Assembly: GCA_025925615.1 (NCBI GenBank)
Contig: JAICLN010000147.1
Coordinates: 1-9,483, forward strand
Source: Actinomycetospora sp.
GTDB taxonomy: Bacteria > Actinomycetota > Actinomycetes > Mycobacteriales > Pseudonocardiaceae
Length of the DNA: 9,483 nt
Reading direction: 5' to 3'
Part shown: piece by piece, positions 1 through 6,619 of the stretch
Layout: every line of letters begins with the position of its first letter
Numbering within the stretch: position 1 is the stretch's first letter
Translations under genes and position numbers: made by a program
Notes under the pieces: model-generated
What the model was told of the DNA's origin: nothing
What the model saw: only the letters and a program-made list of their open reading frames with translations
The model's database searches: none

Positions 1-1483
1 CCACCGTGGTCCCTCCCGGTTCGGAGGGTTCTGACGGTGCCGGCGTGGCGACCACGATCGGCGTCGACCGCTCACCGTCGGGACCGATGGGCAGCGGGAT
101 CCCGACCTGGATGCGGATACCGCCCTGGCGGGCGCGCTGTACCTGTAGCGTGCCGCCGATCTCGCGGGCCCGCTCGGCCATGTTCGCCAGGCCCCGGTGG
201 GACCCGTCGAGGTCGCGGGCGGCGGCGACGCGCAGCGACCGGCGGACCTGCTCGGGGTCGCCGGTGCCGTCGTCGGCGACGGTCAGCACGAGGCGGTCCT
301 TGCGGAAGGCCAGGCGCACGACGGCGACGGACGCCTCGGCGTGCACGGCGGCGTTGAACAGCGCCTCGCCGGCCACGCGGAACAGCGAGCGCTCCGCGGT
401 GGCGGGCAGCGACACCGGACGGCCCTCGATGCGGACCTCGACCCGCAGGTCGGAGGGCATGTGGACCGCGGAGAGCTCCTCGAGCATCGCGGGGAGGCTG
501 CGGTGGCCGTGCTCGCCGGAGTGGTTGAGCGCGTAGATCGCCGAGCGCAGCTGCTCGACCGCGCGGCGGGTGAGCTGCTTGGCCGTCTCCAGCCGCTGGC
601 GCTGGCCCTCGTCGCGGATCTCGGAGCGCACGACCTCGATCTGCATGCCGGCCGAGAGGGCGTACTGGGTGACCGAGTCGTGCAGCTCGCGGGCGATCCG
701 GTGGCGCTCGGAGTCGAGGACCTCGCGCTGCCGGGCGACGGTGAGGGCGTCCCGGGTGCGCTGGAGCTGCTCGTTGCGGGCGGCGAGGTCCTCGGCGTGC
801 CGGCTGGCCTCGTCGTAGAGCCGCAGCGTGCGCTGGTGCAGCGCGGAGTTCTGGAGGGCGGCGGCGGTCTGGCTGGCAAGCACCCGCAGCACGGACGCGT
901 CGGTGGCGTCGATGCGGCGGTCGACGCCGGTCCAGGCGACGATCTCGCCGACCACCGCGCCGTCGAGCCGTACGGGCACGTGCAGGTGGTGCGGGTCGTG
1001 CGGGCGGGCCGCGGGCGCCGGCCCGGCGTCGGGCCGGATCGAGTGCCCGTTGGTGCCCGGTTCGCCGCTGTCCGCGGGGTCGTGCTCGCCGCGCCGCACC
1101 GCCTGGAGGTGGCGCAGGACGAACGGCGGGAGCTGCTCGGGCGTCTCGGTGGAGGTCTCGACGAGGTCGGGGCCGAGCACCAGGGCCCGCGGGGCGGCCT
1201 CGGGGAGCGCCCCGTCGGCGAGGGCGAAGACCACCCAGTGCGCGGTGAGGTGCTCCGCGGCGGCCTCGGCCACCGACCGGACCAGGGTCCCGGGGCCCTC
1301 GGTGGTGCGCACCAGCGCACGGCTGATCCGGTCGAGCGCGTGGATCACACGCCGGAGCCGCTCGGCGGACGCGAGGTACTCGACGTAGAAGGACGGCTTC
1401 CCCGACCGGATGCCGGTCAGGAGGTCGAGGTCGGGCCCCTCGGCACGTTGCTCGGCGGGTGCGGGATCGATGCGGGGCTCCAC
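1..1483 (-). CDS. GAF-domain sensor histidine kinase, MadS/MnoS-like (3' end outside window)
   Basis: This is a two-component sensor kinase of the NarL/HisKA_3 class. The 494 codons seen show an N-terminal helical stretch, a GAF-like domain (about residues 55-215) with a His/Pro-rich insert near 140-170, a coiled linker (225-258), and the dimerisation/phosphoacceptor box with ERHRIARELHDSVTQ, where H268 is the expected phosphorylated histidine. An HATPase_c domain follows, with N377 in the N box, VADDGTG at 402-408 and HRGLANMAERA at 429-439. There is no membrane segment, so it should sense a cytoplasmic signal. The overall layout and the H-box resemble the actinobacterial MadS/MnoS kinases tied to alcohol and acetone metabolism; this is recalled family knowledge, not a search. 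I chose the GTG at 1481-1483, 10 nt after the stop of the upstream dehydrogenase gene, which implies an operon; its ribosome binding site is weak. The frame is still open at base 1, and a response regulator gene probably lies beyond. Confidence 0.9.
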   Translation of the reverse strand, partial: MEPRIDPAPAEQRAEGPDLDLLTGIRSGKPSFYVEYLASAERLRRVIHALDRISRALVRTTEGPGTLVRSVAEAAAEHLTAHWVVFALADGALPEAAPRALVLGPDLVETSTETPEQLPPFVLRHLQAVRRGEHDPADSGEPGTNGHSIRPDAGPAPAARPHDPHHLHVPVRLDGAVVGEIVAWTGVDRRIDATDASVLRVLASQTAAALQNSALHQRTLRLYDEASRHAEDLAARNEQLQRTRDALTVARQREVLDSERHRIARELHDSVTQYALSAGMQIEVVRSEIRDEGQRQRLETAKQLTRRAVEQLRSAIYALNHSGEHGHRSLPAMLEELSAVHMPSDLRVEVRIEGRPVSLPATAERSLFRVAGEALFNAAVHAEASVAVVRLAFRKDRLVLTVADDGTGDPEQVRRSLRVAAARDLDGSHRGLANMAERAREIGGTLQVQRARQGGIRIQVGIPLPIGPDGERSTPIVVATPAPSEPSEPGGTTV

Positions 1484-1493
1484 GGCGCCGCGG

Positions 1494-2816
1494 CTACAGC
1501 GCCTGCCGGAACAGCGCCGCGATGTCGGCCTGGTCGGCCTCCCGCGGGTTGGTCGACAGGCAGGCGTCGGCCATCGTCATGGCGGACAGGGTCGGCACGT
1601 CGGCCTCGGTCACGCCGATCTCCGAGAGCGCCTTCGGCACGCCGAGCTCGTCGGCGAGGCGCCGCACCTCGCACGCCGCCCACTCCGCGGCGTCCTCGGC
1701 CAGGGCCTGCGAGCACGATCGGCCGACCTCGCCCGGGAAGCCGAGGGCCTGCGCGATCGGGACGAAGCGCGCCGGGTCGGACGCGGCGTTGAACCGGACG
1801 ACGTGGGGCAGGAGGATCCCGTTGATCACGCCGTGGGGCAGGTCGAGGAGCCCACCGACCTGGTGGCTCATCGCGTGCGCCGCGCCGAGGATCGCGTTGG
1901 TGAACGCGAGCCCGGCCTCCAGCGCCGCCTGGGCCATGTGGGTCCGGGACTCCTGCTCCCTCGGGTGGTCCATGGTGCGCTCGAGGTGGCCGCCGACCAG
2001 TGAGATCGCCTGCAACGCGTGGTGGTCGGTGAGCGGGTTGTGCGCCCGGGAGACGTAGGCCTCGATGCCGTGGGTGAGCGCGTCCAGGCCGGTCGCCGCG
2101 TTGAGCCAGTCCGGCATCGTCGTGAGCAGGTGCGGGTCCACCACCGACACGTCGGGGACCAGCGCACGGCCGAGGATCGTGATCTTGGTGTTCCGCAGGG
2201 TGTCGGTGACGATGCAGAACTGCGAGACGTCCGCACCGGTCCCGGACGTCGCCGGCACCATGACCATCGGCGGGATCGGGGCGACCATCCGGTCGATGCC
2301 CTCGAAGTCGGTGATCAGGCCGCCGTTCCCGGCGAGCAGGGCGATGCCCGTCGCGGCGTCGATGACCGACCCGCCGCCGACCGCGACGAGGACGTCGCAC
2401 CCTGCGGCGCGGTAGGCCTCGTGGCCGGCCGCGATCTCGTGGTCCTTGGGGTTCGGGGTGACTCCGCTCCACACGGTGGCGTCCATGCCGCCGTCCGCGA
2501 GGTGCGCGAGCAGCTGCTGCGGCCATCCGGCGGCGAGGAGGCCGTCGTCGGTGACGAGCAGCGGGCGGCGCGCGCCGAGCCGGGCCGCGGCGTGGGCCGC
2601 CTCGACGAGCGAGCCCGGGCCGAACACGATCTCGGGGACGTGGAACTTCGCCAGCCGGGGGCTCTCCGGGACCGACGCGACGTGCCCGGCGCCCCGGGGC
2701 CGCTCGGACCGCGATCGCGGGGCCGACCCGGCCGCAGCCGTGTCCTCCTCCCGGCTCCGCCTGCCGCAGGTCACCATGGACTGACCTGCACGCGTCACGG
2801 AGTCGACGAGGACCAC
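1494..2816 (-). CDS. ercA: Iron-containing alcohol dehydrogenase, ErcA-like regulatory type
   Basis: This is a group III (Fe-ADH) NAD-linked alcohol dehydrogenase fold. Counting from the GTG at 2816 it has 440 residues. VGGGS at 146-150 is the nucleotide-binding glycine loop. The four metal ligands are all present: D245 and H249 in GLDALTHGIEAY, H314 in AAHAMSHQ and H328 in LPHG. The stretch TSGTGADVSQF (190-200) resembles Pseudomonas aeruginosa ErcA, which has an ADVSQF sequence here and acts in control of ethanol oxidation. The gene sits just upstream of a histidine kinase, as expected for a dehydrogenase with a signalling role, but an ordinary catabolic enzyme (for example for 1,3-propanediol) is possible. 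The fold begins only near residue 55, so about 50 Arg/Ser/Ala-rich residues precede it. GTG 2816 has a good AAGGGGG site 4 nt upstream. The alternative ATG at 2777 has a weaker AGGT, and no usual start codon lies nearer the fold. Confidence 0.88.
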   Translation of the reverse strand: MVLVDSVTRAGQSMVTCGRRSREEDTAAAGSAPRSRSERPRGAGHVASVPESPRLAKFHVPEIVFGPGSLVEAAHAAARLGARRPLLVTDDGLLAAGWPQQLLAHLADGGMDATVWSGVTPNPKDHEIAAGHEAYRAAGCDVLVAVGGGSVIDAATGIALLAGNGGLITDFEGIDRMVAPIPPMVMVPATSGTGADVSQFCIVTDTLRNTKITILGRALVPDVSVVDPHLLTTMPDWLNAATGLDALTHGIEAYVSRAHNPLTDHHALQAISLVGGHLERTMDHPREQESRTHMAQAALEAGLAFTNAILGAAHAMSHQVGGLLDLPHGVINGILLPHVVRFNAASDPARFVPIAQALGFPGEVGRSCSQALAEDAAEWAACEVRRLADELGVPKALSEIGVTEADVPTLSAMTMADACLSTNPREADQADIAALFRQAL

Positions 2817-2855
2817 GCTGCCCCCTTCCCCACCGTCGGGTGCTCGGTGTCGCCC

Positions 2856-2861
2856 ACGTTA
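2856..2861 (-). promoter_or_regulatory. Possible -10 element for the dehydrogenase-kinase operon
   Basis: Read on the minus strand this is TAACGT, preceded by TG, which fits the actinobacterial TANNNT -10 pattern. It would start transcription near 2849, about 33 nt before the GTG at 2816. No convincing -35 is seen 16-18 bp upstream. The rest of the 2817-2970 gap holds only the palindrome at 2937-2958 and short GGAC repeats near 2910. Confidence 0.3.
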
Positions 2862-2936
2862 CAGAGACATCCCGGGCTTGGGCAGTCTCATGACCGCCCC
2901 CCGAGGCCCCGGACGGACGGACCGACGACGATGGTG

Positions 2937-2958
2937 CCACCTACCCATTGGTAGGGGG
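2937..2958. promoter_or_regulatory. 22-bp imperfect palindrome: operator or terminator
   Basis: The arms CCACCTACC (2937-2945) and GGTAGGGGG (2950-2958) are complementary at 8 of 9 positions around the 4-nt centre CATT. The element begins 12 nt after the stop codon of the XdhC-family gene, so it could end that transcript as a short hairpin without a U-tract. Its other neighbour is the dehydrogenase gene, whose possible -10 lies about 85 bp downstream. A dyad of this size at that distance could also bind a LuxR-type response regulator partnered with the kinase. The sequence does not decide between the two. Confidence 0.45.
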
Positions 2959-2970
2959 ACCTTCAGCCGT

Positions 2971-4143
2971 TCAGCGTGCTCCGGTTGCCAGCTCGCGCTC
3001 CAGATCCTCGGCGCTCACGCCGGGCTCGACGTTCGAGTCGCCGTGGATCGGGCCCGCGCGGCCGGACAGCGGCGTCCCGTCGCCGCCCCACTGCTGGGCG
3101 ATCATCTCGGCCGCGATCGACACCGCGGTCTCCTCCGGCGTGCGGGCCCCGAGGTCCAGCCCGATGGGGCTCGACATCCGGTCCAGCTCGGTCTCGGTGA
3201 CGCCGGCCTCGCGCAGTCGGTCGAGCCGGTCGGAGTGGGTGCGCCACGACCCCATCGCCCCGATGTAGCCGATCTCGGGCAGCCGCAGTGCCACCTCGAG
3301 CAGGGGCACGTCGAACTTCGGGTCGTGGGTGAGGACGGCGAGCGCGGTGCGCCCGTCGAGGCGTCCGGCCTCGGCCTCGGCGGCCAGGTAGCGGTGCGGC
3401 CACTCCACGACCACCTCGTGGGCCTCCGGGAACCGGCTCGACGTCGCGAACACCGGGCGCGCGTCGCAGACGGTCACCCGCATCCCGAGGAAGGTGCCGA
3501 TCCGGGCGACGGCCGCGGCGAAGTCGATGGCCCCGAAGACGATGAGGCGCGGCGCGGGGGCGAACGACTCGACGAAGACCCCGAGGCCCTCGCCCCGGCG
3601 CTCGCCGTCGGTGCCGTACGTGACCAGGGTGGTGCGCCCGGCCGCGAGCAGCCCGCGCGTGTCGTCGCGCACCGCGTCGTCGAGCCGCGCGCTGCCGAGC
3701 GACCCCTCGACCCGATCGGGCCACACGACGAGGCGCCGGCCCACCCCGGGGCCGGACACGATCGTCGCCGTCGCCACCGACCGGTGCTCGCGCACCGCCG
3801 CGGCGATCTCGCCGAGCTGCGGGAAGCTCTCCCGGTCGATCTCCTCGACGAACACGTCGAGGATGCCGCCGCACGTCAGGCCCACCGCGAAGGCGTCGTC
3901 GTCGGACACGCCGTAGCGCTGCAGCGTCGGGGCGGCCCCTTCGAGGACCTCGTTGCCGAGCTCGTACACCGCGCCCTCGACGCAGCCGCCGGAGACACTG
4001 CCGACGGCCTCCCCGTCGGGGCCGACCAGCATCGAGGCGCCGGGCTGGCGCGGCGCGGAGCGGAAGGTCCCGACGACGGTGGCGAGCGCGGTCGACCGAC
4101 CCTCGGTCCACCACGTCTCCAGGCTCGTGAGCACGTCACGCAT
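2971..4143 (-). CDS. coxF: XdhC/CoxF-family molybdoenzyme maturation protein
   Basis: XdhC-family proteins bind the molybdenum cofactor, protect or help sulfurate it, and hand it to xanthine-dehydrogenase or CO-dehydrogenase type hydroxylases. The 390 residues contain the N-terminal XdhC/CoxI domain with GSVSGGCVEGAV (48-59) and LTCGG (89-93). The C-terminal Rossmann-like XdhC_C domain has VFGAIDFAAA (202-211) and IGAMGSWRTHSDRL (294-307), and PIGLDLGARTPEETAVSIA (326-344) closes it. A polar tail of about 40 residues ends the protein. The start is the ATG at 4141-4143, whose ATGCGTGA overlaps the stop of the VWA gene by 8 nt, implying translational coupling. The residues upstream of this ATG in the open frame do not fit the family. 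Following CoxD-like and CoxE-like genes, CoxF is the best name, but the true substrate enzyme is not visible. Confidence 0.9.
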   Translation of the reverse strand: MRDVLTSLETWWTEGRSTALATVVGTFRSAPRQPGASMLVGPDGEAVGSVSGGCVEGAVYELGNEVLEGAAPTLQRYGVSDDDAFAVGLTCGGILDVFVEEIDRESFPQLGEIAAAVREHRSVATATIVSGPGVGRRLVVWPDRVEGSLGSARLDDAVRDDTRGLLAAGRTTLVTYGTDGERRGEGLGVFVESFAPAPRLIVFGAIDFAAAVARIGTFLGMRVTVCDARPVFATSSRFPEAHEVVVEWPHRYLAAEAEAGRLDGRTALAVLTHDPKFDVPLLEVALRLPEIGYIGAMGSWRTHSDRLDRLREAGVTETELDRMSSPIGLDLGARTPEETAVSIAAEMIAQQWGGDGTPLSGRAGPIHGDSNVEPGVSAEDLERELATGAR

Positions 4144-5350
4144 CGGCCAGCACCTCCGTGAGCTCCTGCAGCGTGGCCAGCGAGTGTCCGGCCAACAATC
4201 GGTCAACGTGCGGCAGGGCCGCGGCGATTCCCCCCTGCACCGGCTCGTAGCCGCGCTTGCCGGCGTGCGGGTTCACCCACACCACGGTGTGGGCGAGGCG
4301 GGCGAGCCGCGCCATCTGCTCGCCGAGCAGGTCGGTGCCCCCGCGCTCCCAGCCGTCGGAGAACACCACGCCGACGGCACGGCGCGCCACCCCGCGCTGG
4401 CCCCACCGGTCGAGGAACGCCGCCATGACCTCGCCCAGCCGGGTGCCGCCCGACCAGTCGGGGATGGCGCTCCCCGCGTCGCGCAGGGCCCGCTCGGGAT
4501 CGCGCTGACGCAGCTCGCGCGTGACGCGGGTGAGCCGGGTCCCGAGCGTGAAGGTCTCGACGGCCTGCGGCGTGCGCCGGGTCAGCACGTGCGCGAAGCG
4601 CAGCAGCGCGTCGGCGTAGGGGGCCATCGACCCGGAGACGTCGAGGAGCAGGACGACGCGGCGCGGACGCTGGTGGCGGTCGCGCCGCGCGAGCCCGGGG
4701 ATCTCCCCGGCGTGGCGCAGGGTGGCCCGGAGGGTCCGGCGGGCGTCGGGCTCACCGCGGTTCGACGGCCGGCGACGGCGCGCCCGGCGGCGCGGAGGGG
4801 TCGGGCGCAACAGGTCCAGCATCCGGCGCAGGTGCTCGCGCTCGCCGATGGTCAGCTCGGCGATGTCGCGGTCGCGCAGCACCTCCTCGCCGGAGGCCGC
4901 GACGCGCAGCTCGGGGACGTCGTCACCCTCGCCATCGCCCGAGCGCTCGGGGGAGGACAGCGCGGCGATCGTCGCGCTGCGCGGCTTCGGCGGCGCCGCC
5001 CGGCCCATCCGCTGCTCGCGCGGGTCGGAGGAGAACCAGGCGTGGAAGGCCTGATCGTAGCGCGCCACGTCGTCGGGGTCCGTGCACAGCGTCAGCCGGC
5101 CCGCCCAGTACGTCGCGACCTCGCTGGCCACGTCGACCTCGCGCAACGCCTGCAGGTACGTGGCCGTCCGGTCCGGCGTGACCGGGACGCCGGCGTTGCG
5201 CAACAGGCGCGTGAAGGCGACGAAGTCGGTCAGGACCGCGTCCGGAGCGGCGCCCTCGAGCGCCTCCACGACGCCGGACGCCAGCACCGCGCCGGCGTGC
5301 GGGCGGGGAGCCGGCCCGTCGGTGCTCCCGCCCCGGTCGCCCGTGGTCAT
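4136..5350 (-). CDS. coxE: VWA-domain protein, CoxE-like
   Basis: CoxE-type proteins work with a CoxD AAA+ ATPase in assembling the metal site of CO dehydrogenase and related molybdenum hydroxylases. The 404-residue product has an N-terminal helical region (about 20-110), a charged linker with a very basic run (186-195), and a C-terminal von Willebrand factor A domain from about 229. The MIDAS metal site looks complete: DVSGS gives D237, S239 and S241, T303 lies in GGTRLG, and D332 in FSDGWERGG. The VNPHAGKRGYEP segment at 359-370 is also typical of the family as I recall it. The ATG at 5348-5350 was chosen because it overlaps the stop of the last mini-ORF of the 29-bp repeat array as ATGA. 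The N-terminus MTTGDRGGSTDG itself looks like a diverged copy of the repeat-encoded peptide. The stop overlaps the next gene by 8 nt. Confidence 0.9.
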   Translation of the reverse strand: MTTGDRGGSTDGPAPRPHAGAVLASGVVEALEGAAPDAVLTDFVAFTRLLRNAGVPVTPDRTATYLQALREVDVASEVATYWAGRLTLCTDPDDVARYDQAFHAWFSSDPREQRMGRAAPPKPRSATIAALSSPERSGDGEGDDVPELRVAASGEEVLRDRDIAELTIGEREHLRRMLDLLRPTPPRRRARRRRPSNRGEPDARRTLRATLRHAGEIPGLARRDRHQRPRRVVLLLDVSGSMAPYADALLRFAHVLTRRTPQAVETFTLGTRLTRVTRELRQRDPERALRDAGSAIPDWSGGTRLGEVMAAFLDRWGQRGVARRAVGVVFSDGWERGGTDLLGEQMARLARLAHTVVWVNPHAGKRGYEPVQGGIAAALPHVDRLLAGHSLATLQELTEVLADA

Positions 5351-5440
5351 TCCCCGTCGCTCCGCTCGCCCGCGGTCATTCCCCGTCGCTCCGCCCGGCC
5401 GCGGTCATTCCCCGTCGCTCCGCTCGCCCCTGGTGCTCAT
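5347..5440 (-). other. Chain of three mini-ORFs linked by ATGA overlaps
   Basis: Three consecutive tiny frames lie between the ATPase and VWA genes: 5405-5440 encodes MSTRGERSDGE, 5376-5408 encodes MTAAGRSDGE, and 5347-5379 encodes MTAGERSDGE. The first start overlaps the ATPase stop (TCATGA). Each following start overlaps the previous stop as AATGA, and the last stop overlaps the VWA start in the same way. A GGAG lies 9 nt before the second, third and VWA starts. The seen arrangement would let ribosomes terminate and restart four times. Whether the peptides accumulate, or the chain only tunes VWA expression, is unknown. Confidence 0.55.
5351..5440. repeat. 29-bp tandem repeat at the coxD-coxE junction
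   Basis: On the minus strand two full 29-bp units (5408-5380 and 5379-5351) match at 27 of 29 positions. A third unit (5440-5409) is 32 bp long, and its last 20 bases match the downstream unit exactly. Each begins with ATGA and contains GGCGAGCGGAGCGACGGGGA or a close variant. The start of the VWA gene looks like a further degraded copy. Because the period is not a multiple of three, each copy shifts the frame, but each also brings its own stop and start, so the VWA frame survives any copy number. Confidence 0.85.
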
Positions 5441-6342
5441 GACGCGAGCAGGGCGTCCAGCGCGTCGCGGGCCCGGTCGGCGTCCTCGCGGTATTTCAGG
5501 ACGGCGCCCAGCGTCGCGGTCGCCGACTCCAGGTCGAGGTGGCGCGCCCCGATCAGCTCGAGGGCGGCCGCCCAGTCCAGGGTCTCCGCGACCCCGGGCG
5601 GCTTGAGCAGGTCGAGGCCGCGCAGCCGCTGCACCGCCCGGGCCACCTGCTCCGCCAGCTCGTCGGACAGGTGCGGCATCCGCGCCTTGAGGATCGCGAT
5701 CTCGCGGACCAGGTCGGGGTGCTCGAGCCACAGGTAGAGGCAGCGGCGCTTGAGCGCGTCGTGCACCTCGCGGGTGCGGTTGGAGGTGAGGACGACGAGC
5801 GGAGGTGTCTCGGCGCGCACCACCCCGATCTCGGGAATGGTCACCGAGTTCTCGGCGAGCACCTCGAGGAGGAAGGCCTCGAACTCGTCGTCGGCGCGGT
5901 CGACCTCGTCGATGAGCAGCACGCTCGGCGTCGTCTGCAGCGCCTCGAGGACCGGCCGGGCGAGGAGGAAGCGACGGTCGTACAGGGAGGCCTCGACGGC
6001 GTCGGCGTCGAGCTCGGAGCCGGACGCCGTGGCCGCCGCCTCCATCGTGCGCAGGTGCAGCAGCTGGCGCGGGAAGTCCCAGTCGTAGAGCGCCTGGGCG
6101 GCGTCGATGCCCTCGTGGCACTGCAGCCGCACGAGCGGCGCGCCGAGGACCTCGGCGAGGGCCTGGGCGAGCGCGGTCTTGCCGGTGCCGGGCTCGCCCT
6201 CGCAGAACAGCGGGCGGCCCATGCGCAGGGCGAGGAACGCGGCCGAGGCCAGTCCCGCGTCGGCGAGGTACCCGGTGCGCTCGAGGGCGGCAGCAACGTC
6301 GTCGGGTCTCGCGAGGTCGGTGGCAGCGGTCACGGAGCCCAT
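5437..6342 (-). CDS. coxD: MoxR-type AAA+ ATPase, CoxD-like
   Basis: This is a MoxR-family AAA+ ATPase of 301 residues, a chaperone-like motor that acts with VWA partner proteins. Visible motifs are Walker A GEPGTGKT (49-56), Walker B VLLIDEVD (141-148), sensor 1 LTSN (185-188) and a candidate arginine finger in LKRRCLYLWLEHPD (197-210). The downstream VWA and XdhC-family genes make a CoxD role most likely, namely ATP-driven remodelling of an apo-molybdoenzyme so that its metal site can mature. I chose the ATG at 6340-6342, preceded by GGGGGA at good spacing. A longer frame from 6462 would translate the upstream direct repeats into an RRGTQ-rich tail not expected in this family. A short C5-T-G5 palindrome overlaps the ribosome binding site (6346-6356). 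The stop TCATGA overlaps the first mini-ORF of the repeat array, so this gene probably leads a coupled coxD-coxE-coxF operon. Confidence 0.9.
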   Translation of the reverse strand: MGSVTAATDLARPDDVAAALERTGYLADAGLASAAFLALRMGRPLFCEGEPGTGKTALAQALAEVLGAPLVRLQCHEGIDAAQALYDWDFPRQLLHLRTMEAAATASGSELDADAVEASLYDRRFLLARPVLEALQTTPSVLLIDEVDRADDEFEAFLLEVLAENSVTIPEIGVVRAETPPLVVLTSNRTREVHDALKRRCLYLWLEHPDLVREIAILKARMPHLSDELAEQVARAVQRLRGLDLLKPPGVAETLDWAAALELIGARHLDLESATATLGAVLKYREDADRARDALDALLAS

Positions 6343-6389
6343 CGTCCCCCAGGGGGGATCACCCGGCCACCAGGCAGTGCTCCGCGCCT

Positions 6390-6427
6390 CACGTCGTTGT
6401 GTCCCACGTCGCTGTGTCCCACGCCGC
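6390..6427. repeat. 15-bp direct repeats upstream of coxD
   Basis: TGTGTCCCACGTCGC (6398-6412) is followed directly by TGTGTCCCACGCCGC (6413-6427), identical at 14 of 15 positions. A partial copy, CACGTCGT, precedes them at 6390-6397. They lie about 50-85 bp upstream of the coxD-like start, a place where regulator binding sites are common. The function is not known. Confidence 0.6.
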
Positions 6428-6449
6428 AGGACACGACGACCCCGTCGTG
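6393..6449. promoter_or_regulatory. Competing inverted repeats upstream of coxD
   Basis: GGACACGACGAC (6429-6440) is complementary at 11 of 12 positions to 6393-6404 and at 10 of 12 to 6408-6419. Its CACGACG core (6432-6438) also pairs perfectly with CGTCGTG (6443-6449) across a 4-nt loop. These pairings exclude each other. They could be alternative RNA hairpins in the leader of the leftward operon or simply dyad operator sites; no transcription start is established. Confidence 0.35.
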
Positions 6450-6591
6450 ACGACCGTGACATTCCCGTGTCGGATCACGGCCGCGTGACAACCGGATGGC
6501 GCGCCTCCGCCGACGCACTGAGTAGGGCGAACAGTGGCACAGCGCCGTCGACGCGGGTACTCGTCATGATCGACCCCGTCCCGGCCCGGGG

Positions 6592-6619
6592 TTGAAACGC
6601 CGCGTGTGCTCCGTACCGT
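6592..6619 (+). promoter_or_regulatory. Possible sigma-70-type promoter for rpf
   Basis: TTGAAA (6592-6597) and TACCGT (6614-6619) are separated by 16 bp. They match the -35 TTGACA consensus at 5 of 6 positions and the TANNNT -10 pattern. Transcription would begin near 6626 and leave a leader of about 235 nt before rpf, long enough for structured control. In this GC-rich sequence such pairs also arise by chance. Confidence 0.35.

Noticed and set aside
197..1792. Long plus-strand open frame opposite the histidine kinase
   Set aside because: It is the antisense shadow of the kinase gene caused by high GC. It shows no family motifs and runs past the kinase start into the dehydrogenase gene.
2878..4161. 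Plus-strand open frame of 427 codons opposite the XdhC-family gene
   Set aside because: Its sequence is low-complexity Arg/Gly/Asp/His, typical of an antisense frame, while the minus strand has clear XdhC motifs and coupled neighbours.
5351..5440. CRISPR array
   Set aside because: The units are directly adjacent with no unique spacers, and only about three copies exist.
6343..6462. Upstream extension of the AAA+ ATPase to an ATG at 6462
   Set aside because: It would add 40 residues, including RRGTQ repeats coded by the 15-bp direct repeats, ahead of the family's normal N-terminus. The ATG at 6342 has a good ribosome binding site.
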